Positions 27,675 to 36,520 of a DNA stretch of 64,000 nt are shown here, piece after piece (the first letter of the stretch is position 1; each line of letters begins with the position of its first letter). Below the pieces are notes generated by a model. The model did not search any database. It was given only the letters and a program-made list of their open reading frames with translations, and was not told where the DNA came from. Origin of the DNA: Desulfobacteraceae bacterium (GTDB lineage Bacteria; Desulfobacterota; Desulfobacteria; Desulfobacterales; SKZT01); contig JAABTQ010000005.1 of the NCBI GenBank assembly GCA_011389745.1, positions 1 through 64,000 of the forward strand. Direction: 5' to 3'. The position numbers and the translations under genes were made by a program.

Positions 27675-27770
27675 GCACAAAGTGCCAGCAGGCAATTATT
27701 TTGATAAGTTACACTGTAAAGAGTTACCTGGATGCGAAAAATTGGAGAACTGAAAGCAGGGAGTTTAACA

Positions 27771-29318
27771 ATGCAAGCAATCTATCTGGATAAACAACCG
27801 ATCAGCATTGAAGACATGGTTTCAGTGGCACGGGACCATGCAAAAGCGCTGATAAGCGAAGAAGCCAAAACAAGGGTGGAAAACACCAGCGCTCTTATCG
27901 ATAAATGGGTAGCCCAAAAAAAAGTGATCTACGGTATCACTACCGGACTGGGGGCGTTGTGCAACATCACTATTTCCGACAAGGACGCCCGGCTGTTGCA
28001 GAAAAATATTCTCATGAGCCATGCCGCCGGTATCGGAGCGCCTCTTGCCGAAGATGTCGTTCGAGCCATCATGGCTTTGCGAGTTCACGATTTATCCATG
28101 GGCTATTCCGCCTGCCGTATGGAAACTATTGGGTATCTTCTGGAATTTTTAAACAAAAGGGTCATACCGATAGTACCGGAAAAAGGCTCGGTAGGCGCCA
28201 GTGGTGATCTTGCCCCCACCGCTCATCTGGGGTTGGTACTCATCGGCAAAGGTGAAGCCTTATTTAAAGGCAAGCGTCTTTCAGGAGCAGAAGTTCTCCA
28301 TCGTATCGGCCTTTCCCCTTTGCGTTTGGAGGCAGGTGAAGGCCTCGCATTAATTAACGGCACCCAGGTCATGACCGCCATCGGGGTACTGGTGGTTCAC
28401 GATGCGGTTCGATTATCCAAAACCGCTGATATTGCCTGCGCCATGACTTTGGAAGTGCTCATGGGAAGCAACTCTGAATTTGATCCGTTGATTCACAAGG
28501 TGCGACCCCATCCCGGCCAGGTGATCACGGCCGATAATATGCGCCGGCTCACAGCGGAAAGCGAAATTATCGCATCTCATGAGGGGTGTGCCAGGGTTCA
28601 GGATGCTTACACCCTTCGATGTTCACCCCAAATTCATGGAGCCGGCAAAGATGCGGTAGCTCATGCCCGTCGCGTGATTGATATTGAAATCAACAGCAGC
28701 ACCACCAACCCTCTTATTTTTCCGGAAATCGAAGATATTCGCCTGGGAGGCAATTTTCACGGACAACCTGTCGCTATGGCTGCTGACTATCTTTCAATGG
28801 GCCTGGCTGAGTTTGGAAGCGTTTCCGAACGTCGTATCGAACGTATGGTCAATCCACAACTCAGTGAGCTACCCGCCTTTCTGGTCAAAAATGGAGGACT
28901 CAACTCCGGTTACATGATCGGGCAATACGCCGCCGCCGCTCTGGTATCTGAAAACAAGGTGCTGGCCCACCCTGCGTGCGTGGATTCGATTCCCACATCC
29001 GCCAACAAGGAAGATCACGTGAGCATGGGTTCCATCGCCATGCGACAGACCAGGGAAATTCTTAACAATGTGGAACACGTTATCGCCATCGAACTGCTCT
29101 GTGCAGCCCAGGCCTATGATCTTCTCACGGAAAACCGTCCTATGAAAGCCGGCCTGGGCACCCGTGAAGCATACCGTATCATTCGCAGACATGTACCCTA
29201 TATGGACCGCGACAGGGAGCTTTATATTGATATAGAATCCATGGTCAAGGTGATTCAATCCGGGGAAATGGTTAAGGCTGTGGAAAATTCAGTAGGAGAA
29301 ATTAAAGGCATTGCCTGA
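27771..29318 (+). CDS. hutH: Histidine ammonia-lyase
   Basis: This 515-residue enzyme deaminates histidine to urocanate, the first step of the pathway. The MIO prosthetic group forms from A143-S144-G145 in GSVGASGDLAP, almost the same numbering as in Pseudomonas HutH. The Tyr region YGITTGLG, the NGTQ segment in ALINGTQVM, and QDAYTLRCSPQIHG are all present. An ATG 13 codons further up is possible, but ATG 27771 has CAGGGAG at 8-nt spacing and gives the standard length. It closes the plus-strand hut set, separated from hutI by repeats. Confidence 0.96.
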   Translation: MQAIYLDKQPISIEDMVSVARDHAKALISEEAKTRVENTSALIDKWVAQKKVIYGITTGLGALCNITISDKDARLLQKNILMSHAAGIGAPLAEDVVRAIMALRVHDLSMGYSACRMETIGYLLEFLNKRVIPIVPEKGSVGASGDLAPTAHLGLVLIGKGEALFKGKRLSGAEVLHRIGLSPLRLEAGEGLALINGTQVMTAIGVLVVHDAVRLSKTADIACAMTLEVLMGSNSEFDPLIHKVRPHPGQVITADNMRRLTAESEIIASHEGCARVQDAYTLRCSPQIHGAGKDAVAHARRVIDIEINSSTTNPLIFPEIEDIRLGGNFHGQPVAMAADYLSMGLAEFGSVSERRIERMVNPQLSELPAFLVKNGGLNSGYMIGQYAAAALVSENKVLAHPACVDSIPTSANKEDHVSMGSIAMRQTREILNNVEHVIAIELLCAAQAYDLLTENRPMKAGLGTREAYRIIRRHVPYMDRDRELYIDIESMVKVIQSGEMVKAVENSVGEIKGIA

Positions 29319-29321
29319 TGG

Positions 29322-31751
29322 TCAGAATGACATTGGGAAACTATTATTACTTCTGCCAAACGGGATCGTCAAAGGAATGTCATAGGAAATTAGGATGGCT
29401 GCCTGATCTTCTTTGGAATCTATCATATTCACCCAGCGTCCTTTAAAATTAATGTAATGATCATTCGGCAACTTATAAGACATGGTGGAGTTTAAGCTGT
29501 CCTGTTCCTGTTTTTTTCCAGAATGAATATATTTCTTCTCAAAAGCGTTGGAAAATATGAATCTATCGTTGAATTTCCAAGACATACTGGCTCCCGCGCT
29601 TTTGCTTCTTTCCAGATTTGCGAAATATTGCTCATGTCCGGACCGGGCATAAAAAGAATAATTTTGATTCCCGGTTGGATAAAAAGAAGAGTACAGACTG
29701 TACCGCTCGATTGTTTTTCTTTCAAAACCCGGCAGCAGTAGTCTGTCGTTCCGTTTTCCTGCTTCTATAATAGGCTTTATGGTGAATCTATTGAACTCCT
29801 GACTTATTCCCAGTTTCATTACTTTATCATTGAAGTTGTACTTTGATGGTAAAAGACGGTCTTTACGCTGAAAGTCTTCATAATCCAAGGAAAAAGCGGT
29901 GTTAAAGGAAGATGTGTAGGCAACTCCGGCACGATAAGATATTTCCTGGTTTGCTTTGGTTTTCAATGGATCGCGGTCAATATTGTTTTCAGCTCGGCGA
30001 TAGGAAACGTTTCCACGAAAATTCAGGTAAATGGGAAAAGTCAATGTCCCCGTTGTGTAATCGGCATCATTGTAGTATCCGAAAAATTTGGGTCCGGCGC
30101 GAGTCTTTTCAAAGGTATACCAGACTTGATCAGACAGGTTTCCTTTAAAGTCGACCCGATAGGCATGGTCGCTGTAATTTTTTTCACGTTTGCTCGGGGA
30201 AAACCCATATTCCAGACCAAAATTGAACATCTCATTCGGGCTCAACCTTCCCTGGAGGCTGTAGATCCGGTCATGAAATTTGTCAATGAGAGTGTTTGTT
30301 CTTGTAACCTTATTTAAAAAATTTCCTCGTAGTTGCAGAAAATCCTTGTGCTGATATGAGATAAACGCCCCTGTCTCGTTAACAGAAGAAGTTTTCCATT
30401 GATTTTTTAAATGATATGTTCCAGCTTCGAAAGCCCCGGGGCTGATATTTATTTCTGCCCCTCGTCCATACCGGTTAAACGCAGTCAAAGGGGAGAGAAA
30501 AAATTTTTTATCACCTAGGGCGAGCATCATAACTGAATCAGTATATTTAAATTTATATTCCTCGGGCATTCCGAAAATACTTATTTCCTGAGTATTGGGG
30601 GTGCGTATTAAAAAATCAACATTTTTTTCCCCTTGTTCGTCCAGACTGCCCGATCCGGTAATCTCAAGTTGATGACCTTTGTTATCGTCTCCGGCTACGC
30701 CGATAAAACTGATCTGTCCAGAAAAATAACCGTATAGATCCCTCTCCATGCCGCCCCAGGGAATTATCTCTGTTTCAATGGTCAACACGGCAACCTCCCG
30801 GGTTTCCACACCTTCACCTTCTTGTACTTGAATCGTGAGAAAATGAGTTGTTCTATGATTTAAAGTTTTGTCGGATTTTACTTCCATATGGACTAATTGG
30901 GATTTTCCTGCGTTAAGAATCAAATCAGATGGTTTCACTATGACAGGGTAGTCAGGATTCGCTTTAATTAAGAAATTTAACTTTGACTTTGTATTTCCGC
31001 GATTTAAGATCCGCATCCGCAAAAAAAAGACATCACCGGCAATGACCTTCTCCGGTTTATCTTCCAAAAGGATATCTACTTTTATTTTAGGCAAAACCAC
31101 AACTGAAAACATATCGTTGTCCGTATTGCTGTAATCTCCTTGACTCATGACCGAGTATTTTAGCGGATATTCTCCCTCAGGAGAAATTGCCGGTACGGAA
31201 AAGGCAATGATTTTGATTTGCATTTCAAAAGCCCTAAGTTTAATTGGAGATAGGGGCGTAATCATATGCCAGCCGGATGGAAGGTTCAAAGAATCGAAGA
31301 ATTCTTCTTGGCGATCGCTGTTATTTTTTATCTGAAACGTTGCCGTAACTATTTTTCCCGGCTCCACTTCCACGATTTTTGGAGAGACTATTATCACTTC
31401 GACTCCACATCCCTTAATCTGGGCCTGGGCAAACTGGACATCATTTTTTCCTTCACCGCTGCCTGATTCAAACAACTCAGCATTTGCTTGAACCGAATTT
31501 GTTTTATCTCCGGACAAGACTTTTTCAATCACCTGGTTTTTAATCGGAATGGTTTGTTTAAATTCCTGAACCTTAATTTCCGGGTCTGTAACAGTATCAC
31601 TCAATGTTTCAGGAATATCATGGTCAGCAAGCGATGCCATGGCAATCAACGGGTTGAAATACCCCAGCCCGACATTCCCAATCCATTGTGGAAATAGAAC
31701 AAAGGAGAGAAATATTAATAATGAAAGAACTAAACTGGCTTTACAAATCAT
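29322..31751 (-). CDS. Predicted outer-membrane beta-barrel protein with NEW3-like N-terminal domains
   Basis: This 809-residue protein is of unknown function. An N-terminal hydrophobic signal (about 5-25) is followed by a linker. Two Ig-like domains (about 115-225 and 228-330) resemble the NEW3 (alpha-galactosidase-associated) type: VSPKIVEVEPGKIVTATFQI, then LNRGNTKSKLNFLIKANPD. From about 340 to the end the pattern is alternating aromatic/polar strands with Tyr, Phe and Asn, as in a large barrel. It ends in Phe (FPMSF), the usual C-terminal signal for outer-membrane insertion. It converges on hutH with a 3-bp gap. A role in export or surface display is possible but not shown. Confidence 0.6.
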   Translation of the reverse strand: MICKASLVLSLLIFLSFVLFPQWIGNVGLGYFNPLIAMASLADHDIPETLSDTVTDPEIKVQEFKQTIPIKNQVIEKVLSGDKTNSVQANAELFESGSGEGKNDVQFAQAQIKGCGVEVIIVSPKIVEVEPGKIVTATFQIKNNSDRQEEFFDSLNLPSGWHMITPLSPIKLRAFEMQIKIIAFSVPAISPEGEYPLKYSVMSQGDYSNTDNDMFSVVVLPKIKVDILLEDKPEKVIAGDVFFLRMRILNRGNTKSKLNFLIKANPDYPVIVKPSDLILNAGKSQLVHMEVKSDKTLNHRTTHFLTIQVQEGEGVETREVAVLTIETEIIPWGGMERDLYGYFSGQISFIGVAGDDNKGHQLEITGSGSLDEQGEKNVDFLIRTPNTQEISIFGMPEEYKFKYTDSVMMLALGDKKFFLSPLTAFNRYGRGAEINISPGAFEAGTYHLKNQWKTSSVNETGAFISYQHKDFLQLRGNFLNKVTRTNTLIDKFHDRIYSLQGRLSPNEMFNFGLEYGFSPSKREKNYSDHAYRVDFKGNLSDQVWYTFEKTRAGPKFFGYYNDADYTTGTLTFPIYLNFRGNVSYRRAENNIDRDPLKTKANQEISYRAGVAYTSSFNTAFSLDYEDFQRKDRLLPSKYNFNDKVMKLGISQEFNRFTIKPIIEAGKRNDRLLLPGFERKTIERYSLYSSFYPTGNQNYSFYARSGHEQYFANLERSKSAGASMSWKFNDRFIFSNAFEKKYIHSGKKQEQDSLNSTMSYKLPNDHYINFKGRWVNMIDSKEDQAAILISYDIPLTIPFGRSNNSFPMSF

Positions 31752-31916
31752 TGCTTTTCAAACAGTTAGATAGTTTTTGCATCAACATGACTATGCCGGC
31801 TAAACTGCAGATCAATCCTACGACAATAAAATATTAATTTATTTTTATGGGCTAATTTAAAAACTGTTTAAGCAATAAATATGCCGGATTGAAAATTTTC
31901 AGGCTGGTTGGCCGAA

Positions 31917-32001
31917 AAATCCATGGTAAAGGTGGGTTCGATTCGAGGAAATTGTGGACGCTGTGGAAAATGCAGTGGGTGAAATTAAAGGCGTTGCCTG
32001 A
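31917..32001 (+). pseudogene. Fragment of a second hutH 3' end
   Basis: This stretch resembles the last 28 or so codons of the intact hutH. The stretch GCTGTGGAAAAT...GAAATTAAAGGC...GCCTGA encodes DAVENAVGEIKGVA against KAVENSVGEIKGIA in hutH, and CCATGGT.AAGGTG matches upstream. There is a one-base insertion between the two matching blocks, so the frame is broken. No other hutH sequence is found around it. It looks like a leftover of a lost or moved hutH copy. Confidence 0.75.
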
Positions 32002-32003
32002 TT

Positions 32004-32182
32004 GGAGAGGTCGGTGACCAAAAAGCAAATATGTTCAGGAGCGTGGCCGGGCGTGTGCACGACCGTGAATAGAATGTTTCCGATATTGAACAGCAAGACG
32101 CATGCCTTCCTTTCTAAGCAGTTTCAATATAGCGATCAACATCACGCTCGGGATCTATAATAATAGCTTCTTTTGTTTCTTT
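32004..32182 (-). pseudogene. Decayed metallo-beta-lactamase-fold (persulfide-dioxygenase-like) gene
   Basis: Two pieces of one family are visible on the minus strand. The first (about 32182-32127) reads KETKEAIIIDPERDVDRYIE, the typical N-terminal strand of rhodanese-linked MBL proteins, and runs into a stop. The second (about 32105-32004) reads LFNIGNILFTVVHTPGHAPE and HICFLVTD, the later metal-binding HTPGH segment. The central part with HxHxD is missing, so an internal deletion has occurred. The first piece begins at a palindromic repeat and the second ends at the hutH fragment. Confidence 0.7.
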
Positions 32183-32207
32183 GATTCCGGTCTTCGCCGG
32201 TATGATG
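32183..32207. repeat. Extragenic palindrome (TTCCGG..CGCCGG type), single copy
   Basis: This stretch reads GATTCCGGTCTTCGCCGGTA then TGATG. It is the same unit as the pair at 34803-34875. It marks the left break of the decayed MBL gene, so it may have inserted there or served as a recombination point. Confidence 0.75.
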
Positions 32208-32246
32208 TTATTGGCTTACCCAAATTGTAATGGTTTGATTTTAGAT

Positions 32247-33872
32247 TTAATTTTCCCTTTTTCCGATAATATCCAAAACCTCATCACATCTGTTTTTTGC
32301 ACGTGCAGCGATATCATCAGCCTCTTTAAGTACGGCGTTTTTATACGTTTCATCTCTGATGTCTTTAAGGTTAATCAAAACGTTACGCCAGGCTCCCCAT
32401 ATACCCAGTTCCATGGAACGGGCACCGACTTCCACATCGGATACCGAGGCAATATTGCCGAACCGGGCGATTTTGCTCAGTGCGTCCCAGGCGTCATCGG
32501 CAATGCGCATGGTGGAAAGGGGGACATCAATTGCCCTTTTTAAACCCTCCTGCATGGCCCGGGCACGTTTTTCTTTTTGTTGAGGATTGTCCTTAGGCAT
32601 TCTCAGGGCTGCGGCAAAATCCGAGTAGGCTTCAGAGTCCGCGTCGATCATGGGGATCAAGGCCTTATAAGCTTTATGGAGGGCGGGAATATTTTCACGC
32701 ATTTGGCAATCGACGGATTCAAATTTACGTACACCGTAGGTTAGTTTGCCGGCCATGGCACCCAGGGCAGCTCCCAACGCGGCAGCAGCAGCCGATACCG
32801 CACCTCCTCCGGGCGATGAACTCCGGGCTCCCACGGATTCGACAAATTGACGCAAACTCGAATCGGCCAACAGCAAATTGGGAGGTTCGGACACAACGTA
32901 TTCGATGATTTTCTCCTTTGGGTTGAACGATGCCACTGAATTTAAGCCGAGTCTATCGACAACCAGGCGAATTTTTTGTTTTTCCTCAAAAATAAATAGT
33001 TTTTCTTTATTGATGTAATAATCAGCAGCCATGAGCATGGCTTTCAAAGGGATAAGGCCTACAATTTCCGATCCGGCCACACCCACACTGAGCTTTTCGG
33101 CTTCGGCTTTCACCGCCTCAAAAAGCACGTGCGGCGGCGTTACCTGGTAATCGGTAAGATTGGCCGAAACCTGGGATAGGTTATATTCATCCACAAACCA
33201 CCCTATTCCCTGGACATGTTTCAGTTTGCCCGGCTGATCAGGGCCTCTTCCGGCTTCACGCAAATTCAAAGCAATGCGGTGGGCCTGATTGGAAGTGCCC
33301 AGCAAATTGACATTATAAGCGATCAGGAAAGATCTTGCTCCTGTAACGGTTGCCCCCCATTCGGGAATAAATTTTGCCGGTCCATAATCCGGTTTCCATT
33401 CAGGCAAAACGATTTTACCGGCAAAACCTTCATACTCACCTCGCCTTATCTGTGCAAGTGTTTTTCGGTATTCCCGGTCAGATGCGGCTTCGTACAGATA
33501 GATCGGAATGCCCAATTCTTCTGAGGCTCTCTCGGCAAAACAGCGCGAAATGACCACACATTCTTCTATGGTGGTATTGGTCACCGGTATAAACGGACAT
33601 ACATCCAGTGCTCCCATGCGCGGATGCCCGCCGGAATGACCTCTCATGTCAATTCTTTCCCGTGCAATGCGCGCCGCATTCAATGCACCTTCCACAATAC
33701 TTTCCGGGTTGCCCGTAAAAGTATACACTGTGCGGTTGGTGGATTCTCCCGGATCAACATCAAGGAGTCGGCAGCCTTTGGTTTTGCGGATCGCTTCAGC
33801 AATGGCCTCGATGGTTTCATTATTTCGGCCTTCGGAAAAATTCGGTACACACTCGATAATTTTATTGCTCAT
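32247..33872 (-). CDS. ftcD: Glutamate formiminotransferase / formimino-H4folate cyclodeaminase fusion (FTCD)
   Basis: This 541-residue protein has the same domain order and length as animal FTCD. The N-terminal transferase part (about 1-325) moves the formimino group from formiminoglutamate to H4folate; it shows ECVPNFSEGRN, MRGHSGGHPRMGALDVCPF and ATVTGARSFLIAYNVNL. The C-terminal cyclodeaminase (about 335-541) releases ammonia and gives 5,10-methenyl-H4folate; it begins SLRQFVESVGARSSSPGGG. ATG 33872 is chosen over an 18-codon extension that overlaps the upstream gene. It lies 8 bp after a methyl-H4folate methyltransferase homologue. Confidence 0.95.
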   Translation of the reverse strand: MSNKIIECVPNFSEGRNNETIEAIAEAIRKTKGCRLLDVDPGESTNRTVYTFTGNPESIVEGALNAARIARERIDMRGHSGGHPRMGALDVCPFIPVTNTTIEECVVISRCFAERASEELGIPIYLYEAASDREYRKTLAQIRRGEYEGFAGKIVLPEWKPDYGPAKFIPEWGATVTGARSFLIAYNVNLLGTSNQAHRIALNLREAGRGPDQPGKLKHVQGIGWFVDEYNLSQVSANLTDYQVTPPHVLFEAVKAEAEKLSVGVAGSEIVGLIPLKAMLMAADYYINKEKLFIFEEKQKIRLVVDRLGLNSVASFNPKEKIIEYVVSEPPNLLLADSSLRQFVESVGARSSSPGGGAVSAAAAALGAALGAMAGKLTYGVRKFESVDCQMRENIPALHKAYKALIPMIDADSEAYSDFAAALRMPKDNPQQKEKRARAMQEGLKRAIDVPLSTMRIADDAWDALSKIARFGNIASVSDVEVGARSMELGIWGAWRNVLINLKDIRDETYKNAVLKEADDIAARAKNRCDEVLDIIGKREN

Positions 33873-33880
33873 ATCAATGG

Positions 33881-34675
33881 TTATTCCAATTCCCCGGCCC
33901 TGAAAGCCTTCAAAAAATTCATACAATAGTTGTCTCTGCCGGCAAGAGCTTCAGCAGCTATGATACTTGCTTTCATCTTTCGGTCCAGCGGGTTCATAAT
34001 GGCACCGTCAAGCCCTTTTGTGATCGCCATGACCATAAATGTCCGGTTTAAAAATTTGCGGCCCGGAAGCCCGAAGGAGATGTTGGACAAACCGCACATG
34101 GTATGTATGCCCGGCCAGGTGGTAACAATTTTTTCAATACTATTGATAAACTCCATTCCAAAAGTACCATCCACGGATAAAGGCTGAACCAATGGATCCA
34201 TAAAAATATTTTCCAGGGCAATATTCTTACCTGTGAGACTGTTGACCAGTTTATCGGCAATTCTCATCCGATCGTCAACCGTCTTTGGCATACCCTCGTC
34301 ACTCATACAAAGAGCGACAACCTTCAGATCAGTACCGGCTATCAAAGGAAGAATTTTGTCAAAGCGCTCCTTTTCCAAAGAAATGGAGTTGATCATTGCC
34401 GTGCCTTTGTGAACTTTAAGTGCAGCTTCCAGGGCATTAGGGTCAGGGCTATCTAATGAACAGGGTACATCAGATGCCGACTGTACGGTTTTGGTCAGCC
34501 AGGTAAGATATTGGATTTCTTCATCAACAAATGTTCCGGCATTGACATCAATGTAATCTGCGCCGGCGGCAAACTGGTCGGAAGCGACCTTTTTGATGGT
34601 TTCGACATCCTGTGCCATGATGGCTTCGGCAATAACTTTGCGACTGGAATTTATCAACTCACCGACAATGATCAT
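33881..34675 (-). CDS. Methyl-H4folate:corrinoid methyltransferase homologue (AcsE/MetH pterin-binding family)
   Basis: This 264-residue TIM-barrel protein belongs to the pterin-binding family. The N-terminus has IIVGELINSSRK, then QFAAGADYIDVNAGTFVDEE, CSLDSPDPNALEAAL, and the pterin-site DPLVQPLSVDG with later CGLSNISFGLPGRKFLNRTF. These match AcsE-type enzymes that move methyl groups between H4folate and a corrinoid protein. It has an AAAGGAA site and is the first gene of a pair with ftcD. The pairing suggests that the one-carbon unit from histidine feeds a corrinoid-linked pathway; that is inference. Confidence 0.88.
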   Translation of the reverse strand: MIIVGELINSSRKVIAEAIMAQDVETIKKVASDQFAAGADYIDVNAGTFVDEEIQYLTWLTKTVQSASDVPCSLDSPDPNALEAALKVHKGTAMINSISLEKERFDKILPLIAGTDLKVVALCMSDEGMPKTVDDRMRIADKLVNSLTGKNIALENIFMDPLVQPLSVDGTFGMEFINSIEKIVTTWPGIHTMCGLSNISFGLPGRKFLNRTFMVMAITKGLDGAIMNPLDRKMKASIIAAEALAGRDNYCMNFLKAFRAGELE

Positions 34676-35130
34676 GAAAAGGTTCCTTTCTTTTTTAAAT
34701 CTGATTTTAATCTGAACTTATCATAATCCCGGAGACAAATCAAATTCAGCAATTGCAGACTCAAACCCAAACCCAAACTGATCGATTTAAGAGGGAATTA
34801 TCCGTCATTCCGGCGAAAGCCGGAATCCATGTGGTATAACCATCGGACTGGATACCGGCCTTCGCCGGTATGACGTCAATACATTCTTCCCCATGAAATC
34901 GCTCACTTTAGATCAAATATTTTTCATTTATTCCGTCAACTCTGCGGTCAGGGTTTTAACCTCTCAAAAAGTTGTGGTGAATGATTAACATCCGATTAAA
35001 TCTGGATTCCGGTTTTCTTCCAGTTGCATCAAGTTAAAAATTATAAAATATCTTGTTATTATGCCATGACAACATTAAAATGTTCCTGAAAGTTCAGAGT
35101 TATTGTCCAGGTATTCAAGGGGTATGTTTA
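34676..35130. other. Intergenic region with palindromic repeats
   Basis: These 455 bp lie between the divergent methyltransferase and SHOCT-protein genes. They hold the palindromic pair at 34803-34875. The rest is AT-rich with no gene that I can support. The AT-rich stretch near 35041-35075 may contain the promoter for the plus-strand gene, but no clear -35/-10 pair is seen. Confidence 0.6.
34803..34875. repeat. Pair of inverted extragenic palindromic repeats
   Basis: CGTCATTCCGGCGAAAGCCG at 34803 onward and GATACCGGCCTTCGCCGGTA up to 34875 are inverted near-copies of each other, 24 bp apart. Each is itself a GC-rich hairpin (CCGGC-GAA-GCCGG). A third unit lies at 32183-32207. Units of this CATTCCGGCGAAAGCCGGAA type are widespread dispersed repeats in bacterial genomes. 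Confidence 0.85.
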
Positions 35131-35694
35131 ATGAGATGGTTTAGAAAAAAAACACAAAGTGAATATATGCAAAGACAAATCCACATTCTTTCCAGTATAG
35201 GTCTTTTTTATCTTATCATTGTGGGATTGTTTGCGATTCCTTTATTGGCAACTTTTGTAGTGGTTTTAATCCAGGGCGTTTTTGATTTCCGGTATGTCAT
35301 TCTTGGTACAGGCGCTATTGTTGCAGGACTGGCGATTTTTTACACAGGTAAGCTTTGTTACAGACTGTTTCGAAAAATCAAACAAGATGGTACTATGGCC
35401 ATTGGCCATGCAAGGGAAAGGGCAAGGCGGGGAGAAACAGTTCAATTACAGCTTCTGGGCGGCCTTTTCAGCCTTTCTTATGGAGGAAACAATGGAAATA
35501 AAAACCCGGAGTCTATCGCTTATCACGACCAAATTCCCTTGTTGATCGAGGACATGAGAGAAAAACAGGCGTTTTTTATTGATCCCGTGCAGCAACTCAA
35601 AGAGTTATCAGCATTAAAAGACGAGGGTGTTATCAGTGAAGAAGAGTTTCGCAAATTAAAAGACACACTTATTCGCAATGTCTGTGAAACATAG
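35131..35694 (+). CDS. Two-helix membrane protein with C-terminal SHOCT domain
   Basis: This 187-residue protein has two hydrophobic segments (about 25-50 and 55-75), a basic cytoplasmic middle part and a C-terminal SHOCT motif, DPVQQLKELSALKDEGVISE followed by EEFRKLKDTL. SHOCT is a short C-terminal oligomerisation domain found on many unrelated membrane proteins. ATG 35131 has AGGGG upstream and is preferred to a 26-codon longer frame. Function is unknown. The last 26 bp overlap the convergent amidohydrolase gene. Confidence 0.75.
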   Translation: MRWFRKKTQSEYMQRQIHILSSIGLFYLIIVGLFAIPLLATFVVVLIQGVFDFRYVILGTGAIVAGLAIFYTGKLCYRLFRKIKQDGTMAIGHARERARRGETVQLQLLGGLFSLSYGGNNGNKNPESIAYHDQIPLLIEDMREKQAFFIDPVQQLKELSALKDEGVISEEEFRKLKDTLIRNVCET

Positions 35695-36481
35695 CCTGGT
35701 CATACAGATCTTTGCGCCGCTGCTCCAAAACCGGCATGCTTTTTCGAACACGATCCACTTCAGTTTTCTCAATATTACCCATAATTAAAGCCTCACGCTC
35801 TTCGGATGCCGAGGCAATCGTTACTCCGAAAGGATCTACGATCCTGCTTGATCCACAGAAGGTAACACCTGAGTTTTTACCTACATGATTGGCTGCGGCC
35901 ACAAAAACCTGGTTTTCGATGGCTCGGGCAGAGATAAGGGTATTCCAATGCCTCAGTCGAGGAAAAGGCCATGCAGACGACAACACCAGCACCTCTGATC
36001 CCTCCAGCGCCAAAAATCTCGAAACCTCAGGAAACCGAAGATCGTAACAGATCATCAGCCCCCATGTCATATCACCAATCTGAACGGTTTCAAGGGAATT
36101 TCCGGGAGTGAAAATCTTATCTTCATGAAGGGGCGAAAACGCCGCCAGATGAGTTTTTCGATATTTTGCCAATAGCTGCCCATCCGGACCGACCACTGCA
36201 AGCACATTATAAACCCGAGCATTTGCAAGCTCGGAAAGTCCGCAAATAACATAAATATTGCTTTGAATGGCATCTTTTTGTATACGTTCAATGGGTCCGC
36301 GGTCCCATGATGATGCATGTCTGGCAATTTGAGAGCCATCATACCCCGTATCCGCCATTTCCGGGAACACGACCAACCGGCATCCTGCCTCAGCAGCTTT
36401 CTTAATAAAAACCGATATCTTGTTTAAATTTGAACTTACATTGCCGATCATACATTCAATTTGCGCAATGGCTATTTTCAT
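35669..36481 (-). CDS. Carbon-nitrogen hydrolase (nitrilase superfamily, omega-amidase-like)
   Basis: This 270-residue cytoplasmic hydrolase shows the Glu-Lys-Cys triad: Glu in VVFPEMADTGYD, Lys in KYRKTHLAAFSPLHE, and Cys in MICYDLRFPEVSRFLAL. The length and the ICYDLRFPE motif suggest the omega-amidase/Nit2-like branch, which acts on small amides such as alpha-ketoglutaramate or deaminated glutathione. The substrate is not settled by sequence. AAGGTGA lies before the ATG. Confidence 0.87.
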   Translation of the reverse strand: MKIAIAQIECMIGNVSSNLNKISVFIKKAAEAGCRLVVFPEMADTGYDGSQIARHASSWDRGPIERIQKDAIQSNIYVICGLSELANARVYNVLAVVGPDGQLLAKYRKTHLAAFSPLHEDKIFTPGNSLETVQIGDMTWGLMICYDLRFPEVSRFLALEGSEVLVLSSAWPFPRLRHWNTLISARAIENQVFVAAANHVGKNSGVTFCGSSRIVDPFGVTIASASEEREALIMGNIEKTEVDRVRKSMPVLEQRRKDLYDQAMFHRHCE

Positions 36482-36520
36482 GAAAATATCACCTTATCCT
36501 AATCCTATTTTAGCAAACTT

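Larger units (their letters stand above)
27383..27770. other. Repeat-bearing intergenic region between hutI and hutH
   Basis: No gene is seen in these 388 bp. The region holds two 73-bp direct repeats (listed separately), an inverted pair CCTCAGAATGACA (27466-27478) and TGTCATTCTGAGG at about 27491-27503, and a GAAGAATCT / AGATTCTTC pair. Elements of this TCATTCTGAGG plus AGATTCTTCG type are known as common dispersed repeats in many bacterial genomes. They may weaken read-through from hutI to hutH. Confidence 0.75.

Noticed and set aside
31899-32096. A minus-strand frame of 65 codons with HTPGH, which could be called a small protein
   Set aside because: It starts at a TTG in the middle of an MBL-fold domain and reads into the antisense of the hutH fragment, so it is part of a pseudogene.
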